Shown: one piece after another, positions 43,397 to 52,450 of the stretch
Layout of the letters: each line of letters starts with the position of its first letter
Numbering within the stretch: the stretch's first letter is position 1
DNA from: PALSA-270 sp963770245
GTDB lineage: Bacteria; Acidobacteriota; Terriglobia; Terriglobales; Acidobacteriaceae
Direction: 5' to 3'
Length of the DNA stretch: 64,000 nt
NCBI GenBank assembly: GCA_963770245.1
Contig: CAVYOX010000014.1
Span: 62,001 to 126,000 of the forward strand
The notes under the pieces: generated by a model
What the model was told of the DNA's origin: nothing
Seen by the model: the letters and a program-made list of their open reading frames with translations, nothing else
Database searches by the model: none
Made by a program: the position numbers and the translations under genes

Positions 43397-43605
43397 GTTC
43401 TTTTAGATTCTTGTAGTTCCGCTTACCCCATACTACAATCCATATCAATTTTTGGGCCGTGGAGGAAGTATGGGATCTCACTCGCTTGTTAACACTCCAA
43501 AGGTCAATCTAGGCCACAGAGCAGAATTTCCTCCCTGTTAATTTTCCATTAAATTTATCCCCTTCAATTGACCGGGTGGGGGGACAGGACTAGTCTGCAG
43601 TCGTT

Positions 43606-43833
43606 ATGAGCAATGAGGATCTTGATCAATTGCGCCTTGCCTACAAAAAGGCTGTTGATGAATGGGTTGACACTATTCGGGCTGAAGAAGCGTTGGCCAG
43701 TCCCGACCATTCGATGATCGCCATGGAGGAGTGGGATTCCGCCCACTTTAGCGAGCACGACGCACACACGAAGGTCACGGAAGCGCGCGAAGCCTACAAA
43801 GACGCGCTTCGTGGAGTGAATTACGGCATCTAG
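43606..43833 (+). CDS. Small acidobacterial-type hypothetical protein
   Basis: A 75-residue acidic, helical protein beginning MSNEDLDQLRLAYKKAVDEWVDTIRAEEALAS. The pattern (two amphipathic helices around 'MEEWDSAHFSEHDAHTKVTEAREAYKDAL') is one I associate with short conserved proteins in acidobacteria; that is recollection and not a search result. It has no signal or membrane segment and no strong Shine-Dalgarno. Role unknown. Confidence 0.6.
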   Translation: MSNEDLDQLRLAYKKAVDEWVDTIRAEEALASPDHSMIAMEEWDSAHFSEHDAHTKVTEAREAYKDALRGVNYGI

Positions 43834-44057
43834 CCGGGCAGATTGTCCGCCGCCCTTATTGCGTTCAGGGCGATCAGATCATAGCGATGTTGGCCTCTCC
43901 GGAAAGTAGGTTTATGTGCCCGCGTTGTGGCCATGCTGCGATCCCCGAGAAACCAGGGCTTAAGTGTGTCTGTCTCAAATGCATGTGTTTCCCAAGTTGG
44001 AATACAGTTTCTGCCTTGCCGGTTGAATGCGGTAACGGCACTCACTGAGGGTGGGTC

Positions 44058-44318
44058 ATGAGGGATGTGAACTCGGTTTTGCAGGAGAGAGAACGGGCAA
44101 TTGCGCGCGTGCGAAGAGAGATCGAAGCGCTGCACTTGGCGATTCCTTTGCTCGCCGAGAACCGGGACTGGGTCGAACACGGGTTGGCGTTGCCGCCTCC
44201 CTCTTCGCAGTCTCAAGGAACTGGAACTTCTGGCCTCCATCGCAACCACTCTGAATATCCGGCTCGGGGCCTTGCCAGTGCTAATCGCGTACGATTTGTG
44301 TTGACAGAAACTAACTAA
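44058..44318 (+). CDS. Small coiled-coil hypothetical protein, possibly frameshifted
   Basis: An 86-residue frame whose first 40 residues (MRDVNSVLQERERAIARVRREIEALHLAIPLL) form a clear helical, coiled-coil-like stretch with GAGGG before the ATG. After about residue 45 the sequence changes to low-complexity P/S/G text, while another frame (through LASIATTLNIRLGALPV) looks more protein-like, so a frameshift within it is possible. Short proteins with this start pattern recur in acidobacteria in my memory. No function known. Confidence 0.45.
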   Translation: MRDVNSVLQERERAIARVRREIEALHLAIPLLAENRDWVEHGLALPPPSSQSQGTGTSGLHRNHSEYPARGLASANRVRFVLTETN

Positions 44319-44349
44319 CTAGGCGTGTGCTGGCGAACCCTCAATGCGC

Positions 44350-45450
44350 TTACGGGAATCGCAAGAAGCCGTGGTTCACGCCATTCGCGTCGACGAAAGG
44401 TCCCGTGACCATGCCCCAGAGGTTAATGCTCAAAGGTATCGTAGCTTGTATCCTTTCGCCCGGCGCATCAAAGAAGAAATTCTTACCGCCTGGAACGCGC
44501 GTGAAGCCGTGACTCACACCGTTCGCATCCGTGAAATCTCCCGCAGTGATTCCCGGGAGATTGGTTGCGTTGGCGAGTGTGCCCTGAAACGGGCCTGTCC
44601 CGGCGCCCGGCACCTCAAAGGTGGAGAAAGTGCCATCTGCAAAACGCAGAAAGGCGTGAATTACATTGTTCGCATCTAGATATCCTCCGGGGATCGTTCC
44701 CCTGTCGGTAATCATCGAGGGAGCAGTACCCTGGCCTGGGCCTGTCCCCGCCCCCGGCGCATCGAAGTTGGTAATCGTGCCGTCACGGGCGCGCAGGTAG
44801 CCGTGCAGCGTGCCGCTCGCATCCAGGTACGTTCCCGTGATGGCGCCCGCCTTATTAAGACCCAAGGTGTCCGCGGCGGTAAACACGCTGCCCGAAGGGT
44901 CGAAACTAGTGATCGTGCCGTCCGGAGAGCGCACGTAGCCGTGGGGCACGCCGTTCGCGTCGACGTAGTCTCCAGATATGGTACCGGCCGAATTGATGGC
45001 TGTGGCATTGGTGCCTTGGTGGGGATTGGTACCCGCTCCCCGGGCATCGAAGGTCGTAAAATGCCCGCCAGGAGAGCCGAAGAAGGCGTGAAACACGTCG
45101 GACCCATCGAAAACCCCTCCCACGACAATGCCAGCGTCCGTGATGCCGTTTGGGACAGTGCCCTCGCCGGCGTTCGTGCCGGCGCCCGGCGCATCGAAGG
45201 TTGTAATCCTGCCGTCAAGGGCGCGCACGAAGCCGTGACTCACACCGTTCGCGTCGACATAAGATCCGACGGTTAGGCCCGAGTCAGTGATTTGTCCAGG
45301 GAGGGTGCCTTGGCCCTGATTGGGGGTAGTACCCGCGCCCGGGGCATCAAAGGTGATAACTCGGGATTTCGTTTGCGCTTGTGCTTGCCGCCATCCGGTC
45401 GAAACAAAACAGAGGAAGAAAACCAACATCGGTAAACCGATTCGTCTCAT
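44350..45450 (-). CDS. Extracellular HAF-repeat protein
   Basis: A 366-residue secreted protein with a signal peptide (GLPMLVFFLCFVSTGWRQAQA) and about seven tandem repeats of some 48 residues. Each repeat begins with a version of 'ITTFDAPGAGTNAGEGT', continues 'ITDAGIVVGG' and ends 'DANGVSHGFVR'. This is the HAF repeat, named after a central His-Ala/Gly-Phe step, likely building a beta-propeller-like fold. The ATG at 45450 has GGAGGG before it. Such proteins are expanded in acidobacteria and have no known activity. It is divergent from the HTH-TPR regulator gene. Confidence 0.85.
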   Translation of the reverse strand: MRRIGLPMLVFFLCFVSTGWRQAQAQTKSRVITFDAPGAGTTPNQGQGTLPGQITDSGLTVGSYVDANGVSHGFVRALDGRITTFDAPGAGTNAGEGTVPNGITDAGIVVGGVFDGSDVFHAFFGSPGGHFTTFDARGAGTNPHQGTNATAINSAGTISGDYVDANGVPHGYVRSPDGTITSFDPSGSVFTAADTLGLNKAGAITGTYLDASGTLHGYLRARDGTITNFDAPGAGTGPGQGTAPSMITDRGTIPGGYLDANNVIHAFLRFADGTFSTFEVPGAGTGPFQGTLANATNLPGITAGDFTDANGVSHGFTRVPGGKNFFFDAPGERIQATIPLSINLWGMVTGPFVDANGVNHGFLRFP

Positions 45451-45722
45451 AACTTCCCTCCTGCAATCTAATTTGCTCTTTGTTTTGACAACAACGGCGG
45501 GATCCGCCCCAGGGTGTCAAGTAGCCGAAAGGCCAAAAGCGAGCCATCGTGGCAGAAGATCGCATACGCGAAATGTTGTGCCCGGCACCCACCTCGCCGC
45601 AACGTGCATTGAGAGGCAAAGAAGAGCAAAGTGGGGGATCCGCAAGTTTTTCCGTTGTTCCGGCGGTTGCCCCGGAACAAAGCCGGTGTGATAATTCAGC
45701 CACCCCGCAGGAACGACTTGAC

Positions 45723-47960
45723 ATGTCTGCACAAGTGACATCGAGCCCTAAGACCCAGCCTGACTCTCGGGGGCGGCGGCTGGAATCTTGGAAAGAGATT
45801 GCCGCCCATCTAGGACGTGATGTCACGACCGTCCGACGGTGGGAGAAGCGAGAGGGGCTGCCAGTCTATCGTCTCCAGCACAGCAAGCTTGGGTCGATTT
45901 ACGCCTACACATCGGAACTCGATGCCTGGAGGGACAAACAGGCGCTCGCAGGCGCAACTGATGCCCCGGACATAGAAGCTGACCGCCAGCCGTCGAGGAT
46001 TCGGTGGGCCCGTCGCTGGCTTCTTGTGGGTGGGGTTGCTGTCGTTGGGCTGCTTGTAGCCACCTATCTCAGTACCCGGAACCGCGCTGTGAATGTAACC
46101 GAAGAAGACACTGTCGTGGTGGCTGATTTCGCAAATTCGACCGGCGATTCCGTCTTTGATGGTGCACTGCGGCAGGGCTTATCGGTGCAACTTCAACAAT
46201 CACCCTTCCTGAGAATTGTTTCCGACCAACGAATCCGAGAAACACTGCGTTCGATGAAGAAGCCGCAGGATGCTCGACTGGTTCCAGAGATCGCAAAGGA
46301 CCTCTGTGTGCGTATCGGAAGCAAGGCGTATATCTCAGGTTCCATCACCAATTTAGGAAACGATTACGTCGTTGGCCTCCAGGCAGTGAACTGTTTGACG
46401 GGTGATCTGCTCGCGCAGGAGCAGGTGCAAGCACTAGGGAAAGAGAAGGTCCTTGACGGCTTAAGTCGCGCCGCCGGGAAGCTACGCGAGACCCTGGGAG
46501 AATCGCTCCGCTCTGTCCAGAAACTTGATACTCCCCTAGCGCAGGCGACCACTCCATCACTGGAAGCTCTCCGAGCTTTAAGTATTGGAAGGGATGCGAT
46601 GGAAGATGGCAACTACGCCGCTGCGGTCAGCTGGCTTAAGCGCGCGATTGCCAATGATCCCAATTTCGCCATGGCCTATGGAGGTCTTTCTGCCGCTTAT
46701 GCCGACTTAGGAGAAAGCAATCTCGCGCAAGAAAACGCCAAGAAAGCCTATGAGCTTCGAGGAGAAATCAGCGAACGGGAAAGATCGGGCATTGAGGCTA
46801 TTTATTATTGGAGTGTTGCCGGCGATCTCGAAAAAGCACGAGATGCCTACGAACTATTGCTGCGGACGTATCCACGCGATTCCGGTGCGCATTTCAATCT
46901 GGGAAATGTTTACCAGGGTCTGGGGCAATTAGAGGAAGGCCTTGCACAAGCTCGCGAAACCTTCCGACTTGAACCGAACTCCGGATTAGATTGCAGCTAC
47001 CTGATTTATTCGCTTACGGTTCTAAATCGACTGCAGGAAGCTGGAGAAATTGGAACAGAAGCATTGGCCAAATACCCTGATCTATATCCTCTACGTGAAT
47101 GGCATTATATTTTGGCTTTCTTGCAGAACGATACAAAAGCAATGGCGGAACAAATAACATGGGCGACCGGCAAGAAAGGAATCGAAGACGTATTGCTCGG
47201 GTACGATTCCGAGGTGCTGGCGTTTCACGGGCAGCTACGGAAGTCTCGTGAACAATCCCGCCGAGCGGTGGTTTCGGCCAATGAGGCCAATGAGACTGAG
47301 ACCGCGGCAGGTTATCTAGCCAATTCGGCTCTACGGGAGGCACTTTTTGGAAATCGGGAAGAAGCGCGGAAGTCGGTTCTCGAGGCCAATCGGCGTTCTG
47401 ACAGCCGAGACCTCCAGTATGCTACGGCGCTGGTACTTGCGTTGGTTGGCGACACTGAAAAGTCTCAGTCACTCGCGGAAAATCTGGCCAAATCCTTCCC
47501 TGAAGATACCACTGTTCGATTTAACTACTTGCCTACCCTTCACGCGCAACTCGCGCTCAACCGTAGGGACACAGCCGGCGCCATTGAGAGCCTTCAGGTG
47601 ACTTCTTCCCAAGAACTGATGATACCCAGTGGTCCGACGATTGACCTTGTTATGCTGCCGGTTTTTGTACGTGGAAAGGCGTACTTAAAGGCGCATCAGC
47701 GCCGTGAGGCAGCGGTAGAGTTCCAGAAAATACTAGACCATCAGGGTCTTCTTGTGTTCTTACCCATAAGAGCGCTTGCTAATCTTTATCTCGCTCGTGC
47801 GTATGCACTGCAGAGTAACTCTCTCGCGGGTCCTGAGGCAGACGCGGCCAGGGCCAGGGCCCGTGCTGCTTACGAGGGTTTTCTGACGCTTTGGAAAGAT
47901 GCCGACCCCAATATTCCCATCTTGAATGAAGCCAAAGCGGAGTACGCGAAGCTGAAATAA
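45723..47960 (+). CDS. HTH-transmembrane-TPR regulator
   Basis: A 745-residue protein from the ATG at 45723 (GGAACG upstream); a longer frame reaches 45549 but adds residues of poor quality. Order: a MerR/excisionase-like helix-turn-helix at about 20-65 (LESWKEIAAHLGRDVTTVRRWEKREGLPVYR), one membrane helix at about 108-125 (WLLVGGVAVVGLLVATYL), a CsgG/TolB-like domain (VVVADFANSTGDSVFDGALRQGL), and 8 or more TPR repeats to the end. This architecture is common in acidobacteria and resembles membrane-bound regulators that sense outside the cell and bind DNA inside. Target and signal are unknown. Confidence 0.85.
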   Translation: MSAQVTSSPKTQPDSRGRRLESWKEIAAHLGRDVTTVRRWEKREGLPVYRLQHSKLGSIYAYTSELDAWRDKQALAGATDAPDIEADRQPSRIRWARRWLLVGGVAVVGLLVATYLSTRNRAVNVTEEDTVVVADFANSTGDSVFDGALRQGLSVQLQQSPFLRIVSDQRIRETLRSMKKPQDARLVPEIAKDLCVRIGSKAYISGSITNLGNDYVVGLQAVNCLTGDLLAQEQVQALGKEKVLDGLSRAAGKLRETLGESLRSVQKLDTPLAQATTPSLEALRALSIGRDAMEDGNYAAAVSWLKRAIANDPNFAMAYGGLSAAYADLGESNLAQENAKKAYELRGEISERERSGIEAIYYWSVAGDLEKARDAYELLLRTYPRDSGAHFNLGNVYQGLGQLEEGLAQARETFRLEPNSGLDCSYLIYSLTVLNRLQEAGEIGTEALAKYPDLYPLREWHYILAFLQNDTKAMAEQITWATGKKGIEDVLLGYDSEVLAFHGQLRKSREQSRRAVVSANEANETETAAGYLANSALREALFGNREEARKSVLEANRRSDSRDLQYATALVLALVGDTEKSQSLAENLAKSFPEDTTVRFNYLPTLHAQLALNRRDTAGAIESLQVTSSQELMIPSGPTIDLVMLPVFVRGKAYLKAHQRREAAVEFQKILDHQGLLVFLPIRALANLYLARAYALQSNSLAGPEADAARARARAAYEGFLTLWKDADPNIPILNEAKAEYAKLK

Positions 47961-48088
47961 CTGTTAGAACTTGGGCCTCAAGTGGGACCGAGCCGGATGG
48001 GTGATGGCATAACGAAGTCGGCCCCACGACGAGCCGAGTAGACTGTACGGTGTCCAACCTAACAGAGCTCGGATCGAAGGAGGCCGAG

Positions 48089-48403
48089 ATGCGAATTATA
48101 GGTTGCGATCTACACGCTCGACAACAGACGATTGCGATGTTGGATACCGACACAGGCGAACTGGAAGAGAAGACCCTCGAACATCAAGGCGAGACCGCGC
48201 GGGAGTTTTATTCCGCGCTCCCCGGCCCCGTCCGGGTGGGGATCGAAGCCACCGGCTCGATGCAGTGGTTCCTGGAGCTGCCGGTTCGGGGAAACTCAGA
48301 GGCTTGCTGCCCTTGCCCGGCACTAGACTGCACGATTCCCTCGGGATGGACTGCAATGTTGTCCAAGGAGTCTTTCGGCGTTGAACTGTTTTCTGGCGGC
48401 TAG
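48089..48403 (+). pseudogene. IS110-family transposase fragment
   Basis: Only the N-terminal part of an IS110 transposase remains. 'MRIIGCDLHARQQTIAMLDTDTGEL' carries the first catalytic Asp of the DEDD site and 'PVRVGIEATGSMQWFLEL' the following Glu. After about 70 residues the similarity stops abruptly and the frame continues as unrelated sequence to 48403. A normal element would be near 330-400 residues, so it is a dead remnant. Confidence 0.8.
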
Positions 48404-48498
48404 GTATCTCAGCTGCACTATTGAGTGACATGCAGCGCAAAGCGTAATAGGGTTCTGCTCCGAATCATCTACGCACCGGCTGCTTACGTCCTTGGGTT

Positions 48499-49155
48499 TT
48501 AAGGCAAGTACAACCGCCCTGAAGAATACTCTTGGATTCTCCGCTGTGCCATTGAAACGGCCAGCTTCAGTGCGGCCTTCATGTTTCTGGCATCGGTGCC
48601 GGGATCGAAGCGCAGCGTGCGGGCGACGCGGCTTTCATGCACGCGGCCTTCGGTGACCACGGCGAAGCTGGGCAGCAGCCCTTGATGATCGAGCAGCAGA
48701 TGCAGCTTCACCGCGCCCTTGGTGCGCGGGTACTGAGCCCAGTCGAAAACGGTGGCGCAGAGTTCGATGAGGGTGGCGTCCAGACTCAGCAATTTGTTCT
48801 TGAAGCGGAAGCCATGCGGGCCGGCGGCTTCGCGGCAACGGCCCAGCAGTTGATAAAACACGGCGCGGTACAACTGCCAGGGCCGATGCTCGTTGGCGTA
48901 GGCCAGGGTGGAGCGCTTGGGTGCATCGGGCAATTCCAAGTGCCGCAACTTGCCTTCGCTGGCGGCCAGCCCGCCGCAAATCTCGCGCAACGACTGCGCC
49001 CGTCCCAGATGACAGAACAACAAGGCCACAAACTGGCCCCAGCAACTGAAGCCGCGGGCATGACGCTCGGCCCGGTGCTCGGCGACCGCCTGCTCAAACT
49101 CGTGGCGGGAAAACAACTGCAACATCTGGCTGAAAATGCTGGATACTCGTATCAC
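48499..49155 (-). pseudogene. Truncated IS4-family transposase
   Basis: A 218-residue frame matching the first half of an IS4-type transposase with the DUF4372 N-terminal domain (RHEFEQAVAEHRAERHARGFSCWGQFVALLFCHL, SLREICGGL). The first catalytic Asp lies in 'NKLLSLDATLIEL' and 'TKGAVKLHLLLDHQGLLPSFAVVTEGRVHES' follows. The similarity breaks after 'LRFDPGT'; the rest (ARNMKAALKLAVSMAQRRIQEYSSG) does not continue the DDE domain, so an internal deletion has removed the last two catalytic residues. The start may be GTG at 49155. Confidence 0.8.
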
Positions 49156-49162
49156 GGCGGTG

Positions 49163-49358
49163 GTGGCCCTCCTTTACGTTCTTTGTAAAGGTGGGAGGCA
49201 GGACGCAGTCATCGCGCTGCTCCTTGATCCGGGGGGGCTAGACTCCGCGGATGCACGCCCGCCACTCGCTCCGACAGAAGCGATCAAGAAGCTGAAAAAC
49301 GGTCGCTGCATGCCGCATGGGTTCCCACCTTTGCACAGAACGCAAAGGTAGGCCACCT
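49163..49358. repeat. Pair of inverted hairpin repeats (REP/MITE-like)
   Basis: Two copies of a roughly 34-base element face each other: 49163-49196 and, reverse-complemented, 49324-49358. Both contain GGTGGCC, a palindromic core CTTT(A/G)CGTTCT(T/G)TG(T/C)AAAG and a GGTGGGA end. The 125 bases between have no gene. It could be a small non-autonomous transposable element, the ends of a deleted IS, or two REP-type hairpins. Confidence 0.6.
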
Positions 49359-49401
49359 GCCCCGGTGGCCAGAGGATCTCTCGCGTTCCCAAGTCTCAAA
49401 T

Positions 49402-50301
49402 TTAATGACTCGCTGTGGCTGGCGGCACGGGTAACAGGGTTAGCAGACCTTGAGAAAGGCAATCGGGGAGCGAGGTGCCATGGTCCCGTCCTTCGAAAGT
49501 CATGAGACTCACTTCGGTGCCTGAGGCATGATTGCGCAATCTTGCGGTAAGCTCCTGCGCATTTTTCGACATCTGACCTTCGGCTAATTGCTGGTCCTCT
49601 TTCGATCCATAGCCAACGAAGACCCTCACAGGGAGTGCGGAGGAAAATGCCGATGCTTTGTCCAGCAACTGTGGCTCCAACCAGATGGATGGGCTGCAGA
49701 GGAGATACTCGTTGAAAGCGCCGGCGGCATTCAGCATTACATGTGCGGCAAACAGCGCGCCAAGGGAATGCCCCGCCAAAATCGATCGCCGCGGGTCCAC
49801 TGGATAGCGGCGCTCGATGATGGGGCGCAGTTCTTGCTGCAAAAATTTCTGGAAGCCGGCGCCGCCGGCGGAGTCGGCCGCGCCTTTGATAGAGGCGGCG
49901 ACCGGCGAGTGCTGCAGAGCGGGCGGCAACGGGCCGGAGAGAAAATCGTGGGCGCGCAGGCCCAGCCATTGGCCGTAGTCCTGATCTGGATAACCAATCC
50001 CCACAACGTAGGCGGCGTTTGGACCGAAGTAGCCGGAGGCAATCGCCAAGTCCGCGACTTGTCCGAACAGACTATTGCCATCGAGGAGGTAAACCACCGG
50101 CACTTTGCCGGTTTGCGGCTTGACCGGTTTGGCGACCTGAATCAGGAAATCCCGTCCCACAGACTCCGAGTGAACTGTAAATTGCTCGCTATACCAGAGC
50201 TCCGCCGGCTTGGCAGCCATCCCCTCTTGAGCGACGCTATGGGAGGCGCTCCCCAACATCATTGCGGCCACCACAGCGGCAATGGAAATTCGAGACTGCA
50301 T
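49402..50301 (-). CDS. Secreted esterase of the esterase-D type (alpha/beta hydrolase)
   Basis: A 299-residue exported hydrolase. I start it at the ATG at 50301, which gives a proper signal peptide (ISIAAVVAAMMLGSASHSVAQ). It has the nucleophile elbow 'SILAGHSLGALFAAHVML' (G-H-S-L-G), 'VPVVYLLDGNSLFGQ' and 'FLQQELRPIIERRYPVDPRRS', all typical of the esterase PF00756 group that includes enterochelin and S-formylglutathione esterases. The C-terminal 'FEGRDHGTSLPDCLSQGL' carries the likely catalytic His. The substrate is unknown; siderophore-ester hydrolysis is one possibility for exported members. Confidence 0.85.
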   Translation of the reverse strand: MQSRISIAAVVAAMMLGSASHSVAQEGMAAKPAELWYSEQFTVHSESVGRDFLIQVAKPVKPQTGKVPVVYLLDGNSLFGQVADLAIASGYFGPNAAYVVGIGYPDQDYGQWLGLRAHDFLSGPLPPALQHSPVAASIKGAADSAGGAGFQKFLQQELRPIIERRYPVDPRRSILAGHSLGALFAAHVMLNAAGAFNEYLLCSPSIWLEPQLLDKASAFSSALPVRVFVGYGSKEDQQLAEGQMSKNAQELTARLRNHASGTEVSLMTFEGRDHGTSLPDCLSQGLLTLLPVPPATASH

Positions 50302-50316
50302 ACTTGGATTTTGCAC

Positions 50317-50935
50317 GGCTCACACTACCACAAACTCGAATGCCTCTATAATCATGGACGGAAATTCGGGGACAGGCCGGTGGCCCACTCAAGCCCGGTT
50401 TTGGCTTGAGTGGGGCTGTCCCCTTGTCATCCTGAGAAAGCGGAGTCCTGCGCGAATGAGCGCAGCCCTCCCGACGAAGGACCCATGCATCGGTGGGAAG
50501 CGCCGGAAGCGACCGGGTGGCCCTCCCTATAGTTCACGTCTCGCAACGCAAACCGTAGCAGAGTTCTACCCCCGCCGCTCAAAACCTAATTTGGACAAGA
50601 GTGAGTGCAACCAAAAGGCAGACGATAGAACGCATGTTTTGTCCTTTGTGAACGAGGGGTAAGACACAACTCAGTCGGGCAGCATTCTACCCCCAGACCG
50701 CTGGGTTCGAAGGTCGGGCAATTCGGCGGTGCGGGTGGGATGGCAGACCGTCGGAAGTGCTCCGGATGAAAATCGTTTCACCGTGCCGCGAAACAAGCCA
50801 AACGGGCATATGGTGCCGTTTTCAAGGCCAAAAAAATTTCGCAAAAACTGTCCTTTTATTTGCTCTTGCTTGGGCTTAGAATTCTAGCCGGTTGGCGCCC
50901 GGGCGTGCTCACGCCGATTCTTCTCGGGGGGTCCA
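50317..50935. other. Intergenic region with hairpin and dispersed repeat
   Basis: About 619 bases without a convincing gene. The first part holds a strong hairpin (50368-50423) and a repeat-like tail up to about 50490; the rest, up to the lipoprotein gene, shows no clear pattern. The RBS before the gene at 50936 (GGGGGG near 50926) is plausible. Confidence 0.5.
50368..50490. repeat. Long hairpin followed by a dispersed-repeat-like segment
   Basis: A 12-base perfect stem CCCACTCAAGCC/GGCTTGAGTGGG (50384-50395, 50403-50414) is enclosed by an 8-base outer stem GGGGACAG/CTGTCCCC (50368-50375, 50416-50423). Right after it comes TCATCCTGAG... ACGAAGGACC, a text I recognise from abundant repeats in acidobacterial and other soil genomes. 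This is recollection and has not been searched. Confidence 0.6.
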
Positions 50936-51937
50936 ATGAACCATCTGAAGCTTGCCGTTCTAGTTCTCTTCGGCGTTTCTCTCCTTCCTCTGCTGAGTTG
51001 TGGAACCGGGCATGATGCTGATGAGAAGTACGTCCTGATTGCCGTAAACATCGAGGTGCCTTACTGGCGGACCGCGGGAGCGGGCTTTGTGCAGGCCGCT
51101 TCACAACTCGGGGTACGTGCCGAGTTTGTGGGTCCGGACAGCTACGATCCCAAGGCGGAGCAGCAGGCACTCCAGAAGGCAGTGCAGCAAAAGGCTACCG
51201 GGATTTTGATTTCGGTTGCGGATCCGAGTCTGATGAAGACTGAGATTGACAATGCCATTGCGGGCGGGGTTCCCGTCGTCACTGTCGACTCCGACGCGTC
51301 CTCCAGCAAGCGGTTGTTCTTCATCGGTACCGACAATTATCACGCCGGACTGACCGGTGGGCAGCGGCTCGCCAAAGAGCTGCAGGGCAAAGGCAACGTG
51401 GCGGTCCTCACTATGCCGGAGCAGCCGAATCTAAAGGACCGCCTGCGTGGCTACCGCGACGCTCTGGAGAACTATCCCCAAATCAAGATCACACACGTTG
51501 TTGATATCAAGGGCGATCCCCGCATTGCATTCGACTCCACCGCCCAGATTCTTGGCAAAGACAAGCAGGAGCGCATCGACGCGTTCGTGTGCTTGGAGGC
51601 GCTGGCGGGAAAAGAGGTGGCTACCGTGCTGACCAACAACGGAATCAAGGGGAAAGTCGTGATGGCCATGGACACCGATCCAGACACATTGGAACGGATT
51701 CAGAAGGGCGTGATCGCCGCCACCATTTCCCAAAAGCCGTACAGCATGGCCTTCGTGGGACTCAAGATGCTCGATGACCTCTATCACCACAAGCTGAAAA
51801 GCCTGGATATGGATTGGTCCACAGACAGCTTTGCTCCCATCCCGTCGTTTGTCGACACCGGCTCATCCCTAATAGACAAGAGCAACGTGGATGCGTTTGT
51901 CGCGGCCAGCAAGTCCGTGACCGAAAACCAGAAATAA
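50936..51937 (+). CDS. Sugar-type ABC substrate-binding lipoprotein
   Basis: A 333-residue lipoprotein: signal helix LAVLVLFGVSLLPLLSC with the lipid cysteine at about 22. The mature part follows periplasmic-binding-protein type 1 proteins for sugars such as ribose or xylose: 'YVLIAVNIEVPYWRTAGAGFVQAASQLGV', 'AIAGGVPVVTVDSDASSSKRLFFIGTDNYHAGLTGG' and 'KVVMAMDTDPDTLERIQKGVIAATISQKPYSMAFVGLKMLDDL'. No permease or ATPase gene is nearby; instead the remains of a SpoIIE-type phosphatase follow, suggesting it once belonged to a sensing unit, perhaps as the ligand-binding part. Confidence 0.85.
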   Translation: MNHLKLAVLVLFGVSLLPLLSCGTGHDADEKYVLIAVNIEVPYWRTAGAGFVQAASQLGVRAEFVGPDSYDPKAEQQALQKAVQQKATGILISVADPSLMKTEIDNAIAGGVPVVTVDSDASSSKRLFFIGTDNYHAGLTGGQRLAKELQGKGNVAVLTMPEQPNLKDRLRGYRDALENYPQIKITHVVDIKGDPRIAFDSTAQILGKDKQERIDAFVCLEALAGKEVATVLTNNGIKGKVVMAMDTDPDTLERIQKGVIAATISQKPYSMAFVGLKMLDDLYHHKLKSLDMDWSTDSFAPIPSFVDTGSSLIDKSNVDAFVAASKSVTENQK

Positions 51938-51942
51938 CCGAG

Positions 51943-52450
51943 AATCCTGCCGAGGAGGAGAGCCTCTTCGCCATTCAGAAAGAGCTTGAAATTGCGGTGC
52001 AAATTCAAACCCCATCCTTCCGCGTGACGTTCCACACCTCGCCGGCATCGAAATCGCCGCGCGCTACGTCCCGATGAGCGCAGTAGCGGGGGATTTCTAC
52101 GACTTCCTCACGCTGGAAAACAATCAGTTAGGCATTCTCGTCGCGGACGTCACCGGCCACGGCGTTCCCGATGCGCTCATAGCTTCCATGCTTAAGGTTG
52201 CTTTGGCCGGGCAGACAGCGCTCGCTCAACATCCCGAACGCGTCCTCGTTGCTTTGAACCAGGCTCTTTGCGGTAAATTTGAGTCGCACTTTTGTGACTG
52301 CGGCCTATCCTTACGCTGATCTCGATGCCAAAATCGTCCGTCTACGCGGGAGCTGGATACCCTCCGGCTCGCGACCTGCGCTCCGGTGCAGGGTCCGGAG
52401 GAGGGTACTGTCCCTGCCGAAAAGATTTCGTTCCGGCCCATGATGCATGC
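51943..52450 (+). pseudogene. Decayed SpoIIE/RsbU-type serine phosphatase
   Basis: Pieces of one PP2C-type phosphatase can be read across different frames. First 'EEESLFAIQKELEIAVQIQ' (linker helix), then, after a frame change near 52020, 'DVPHLAGIEIAARYVPMSAVAGDFYDFLTLENNQLGILVADVTGHGVPDALIASMLKVALAGQ' with the AGDFYD and DVTGHG metal motifs, then further shifts to 'FVTAAYPYADLDAKIVR' and 'YAGAGYPPA'. Three or more frame breaks and a missing N-terminus show that it is dead. It follows the orphan binding protein by only a few bases. Confidence 0.8.

Noticed and set aside
43149..43481. A 110-codon minus-strand frame across the tRNA
   Set aside because: It runs through the tRNA-Ser gene, which is certain by structure.
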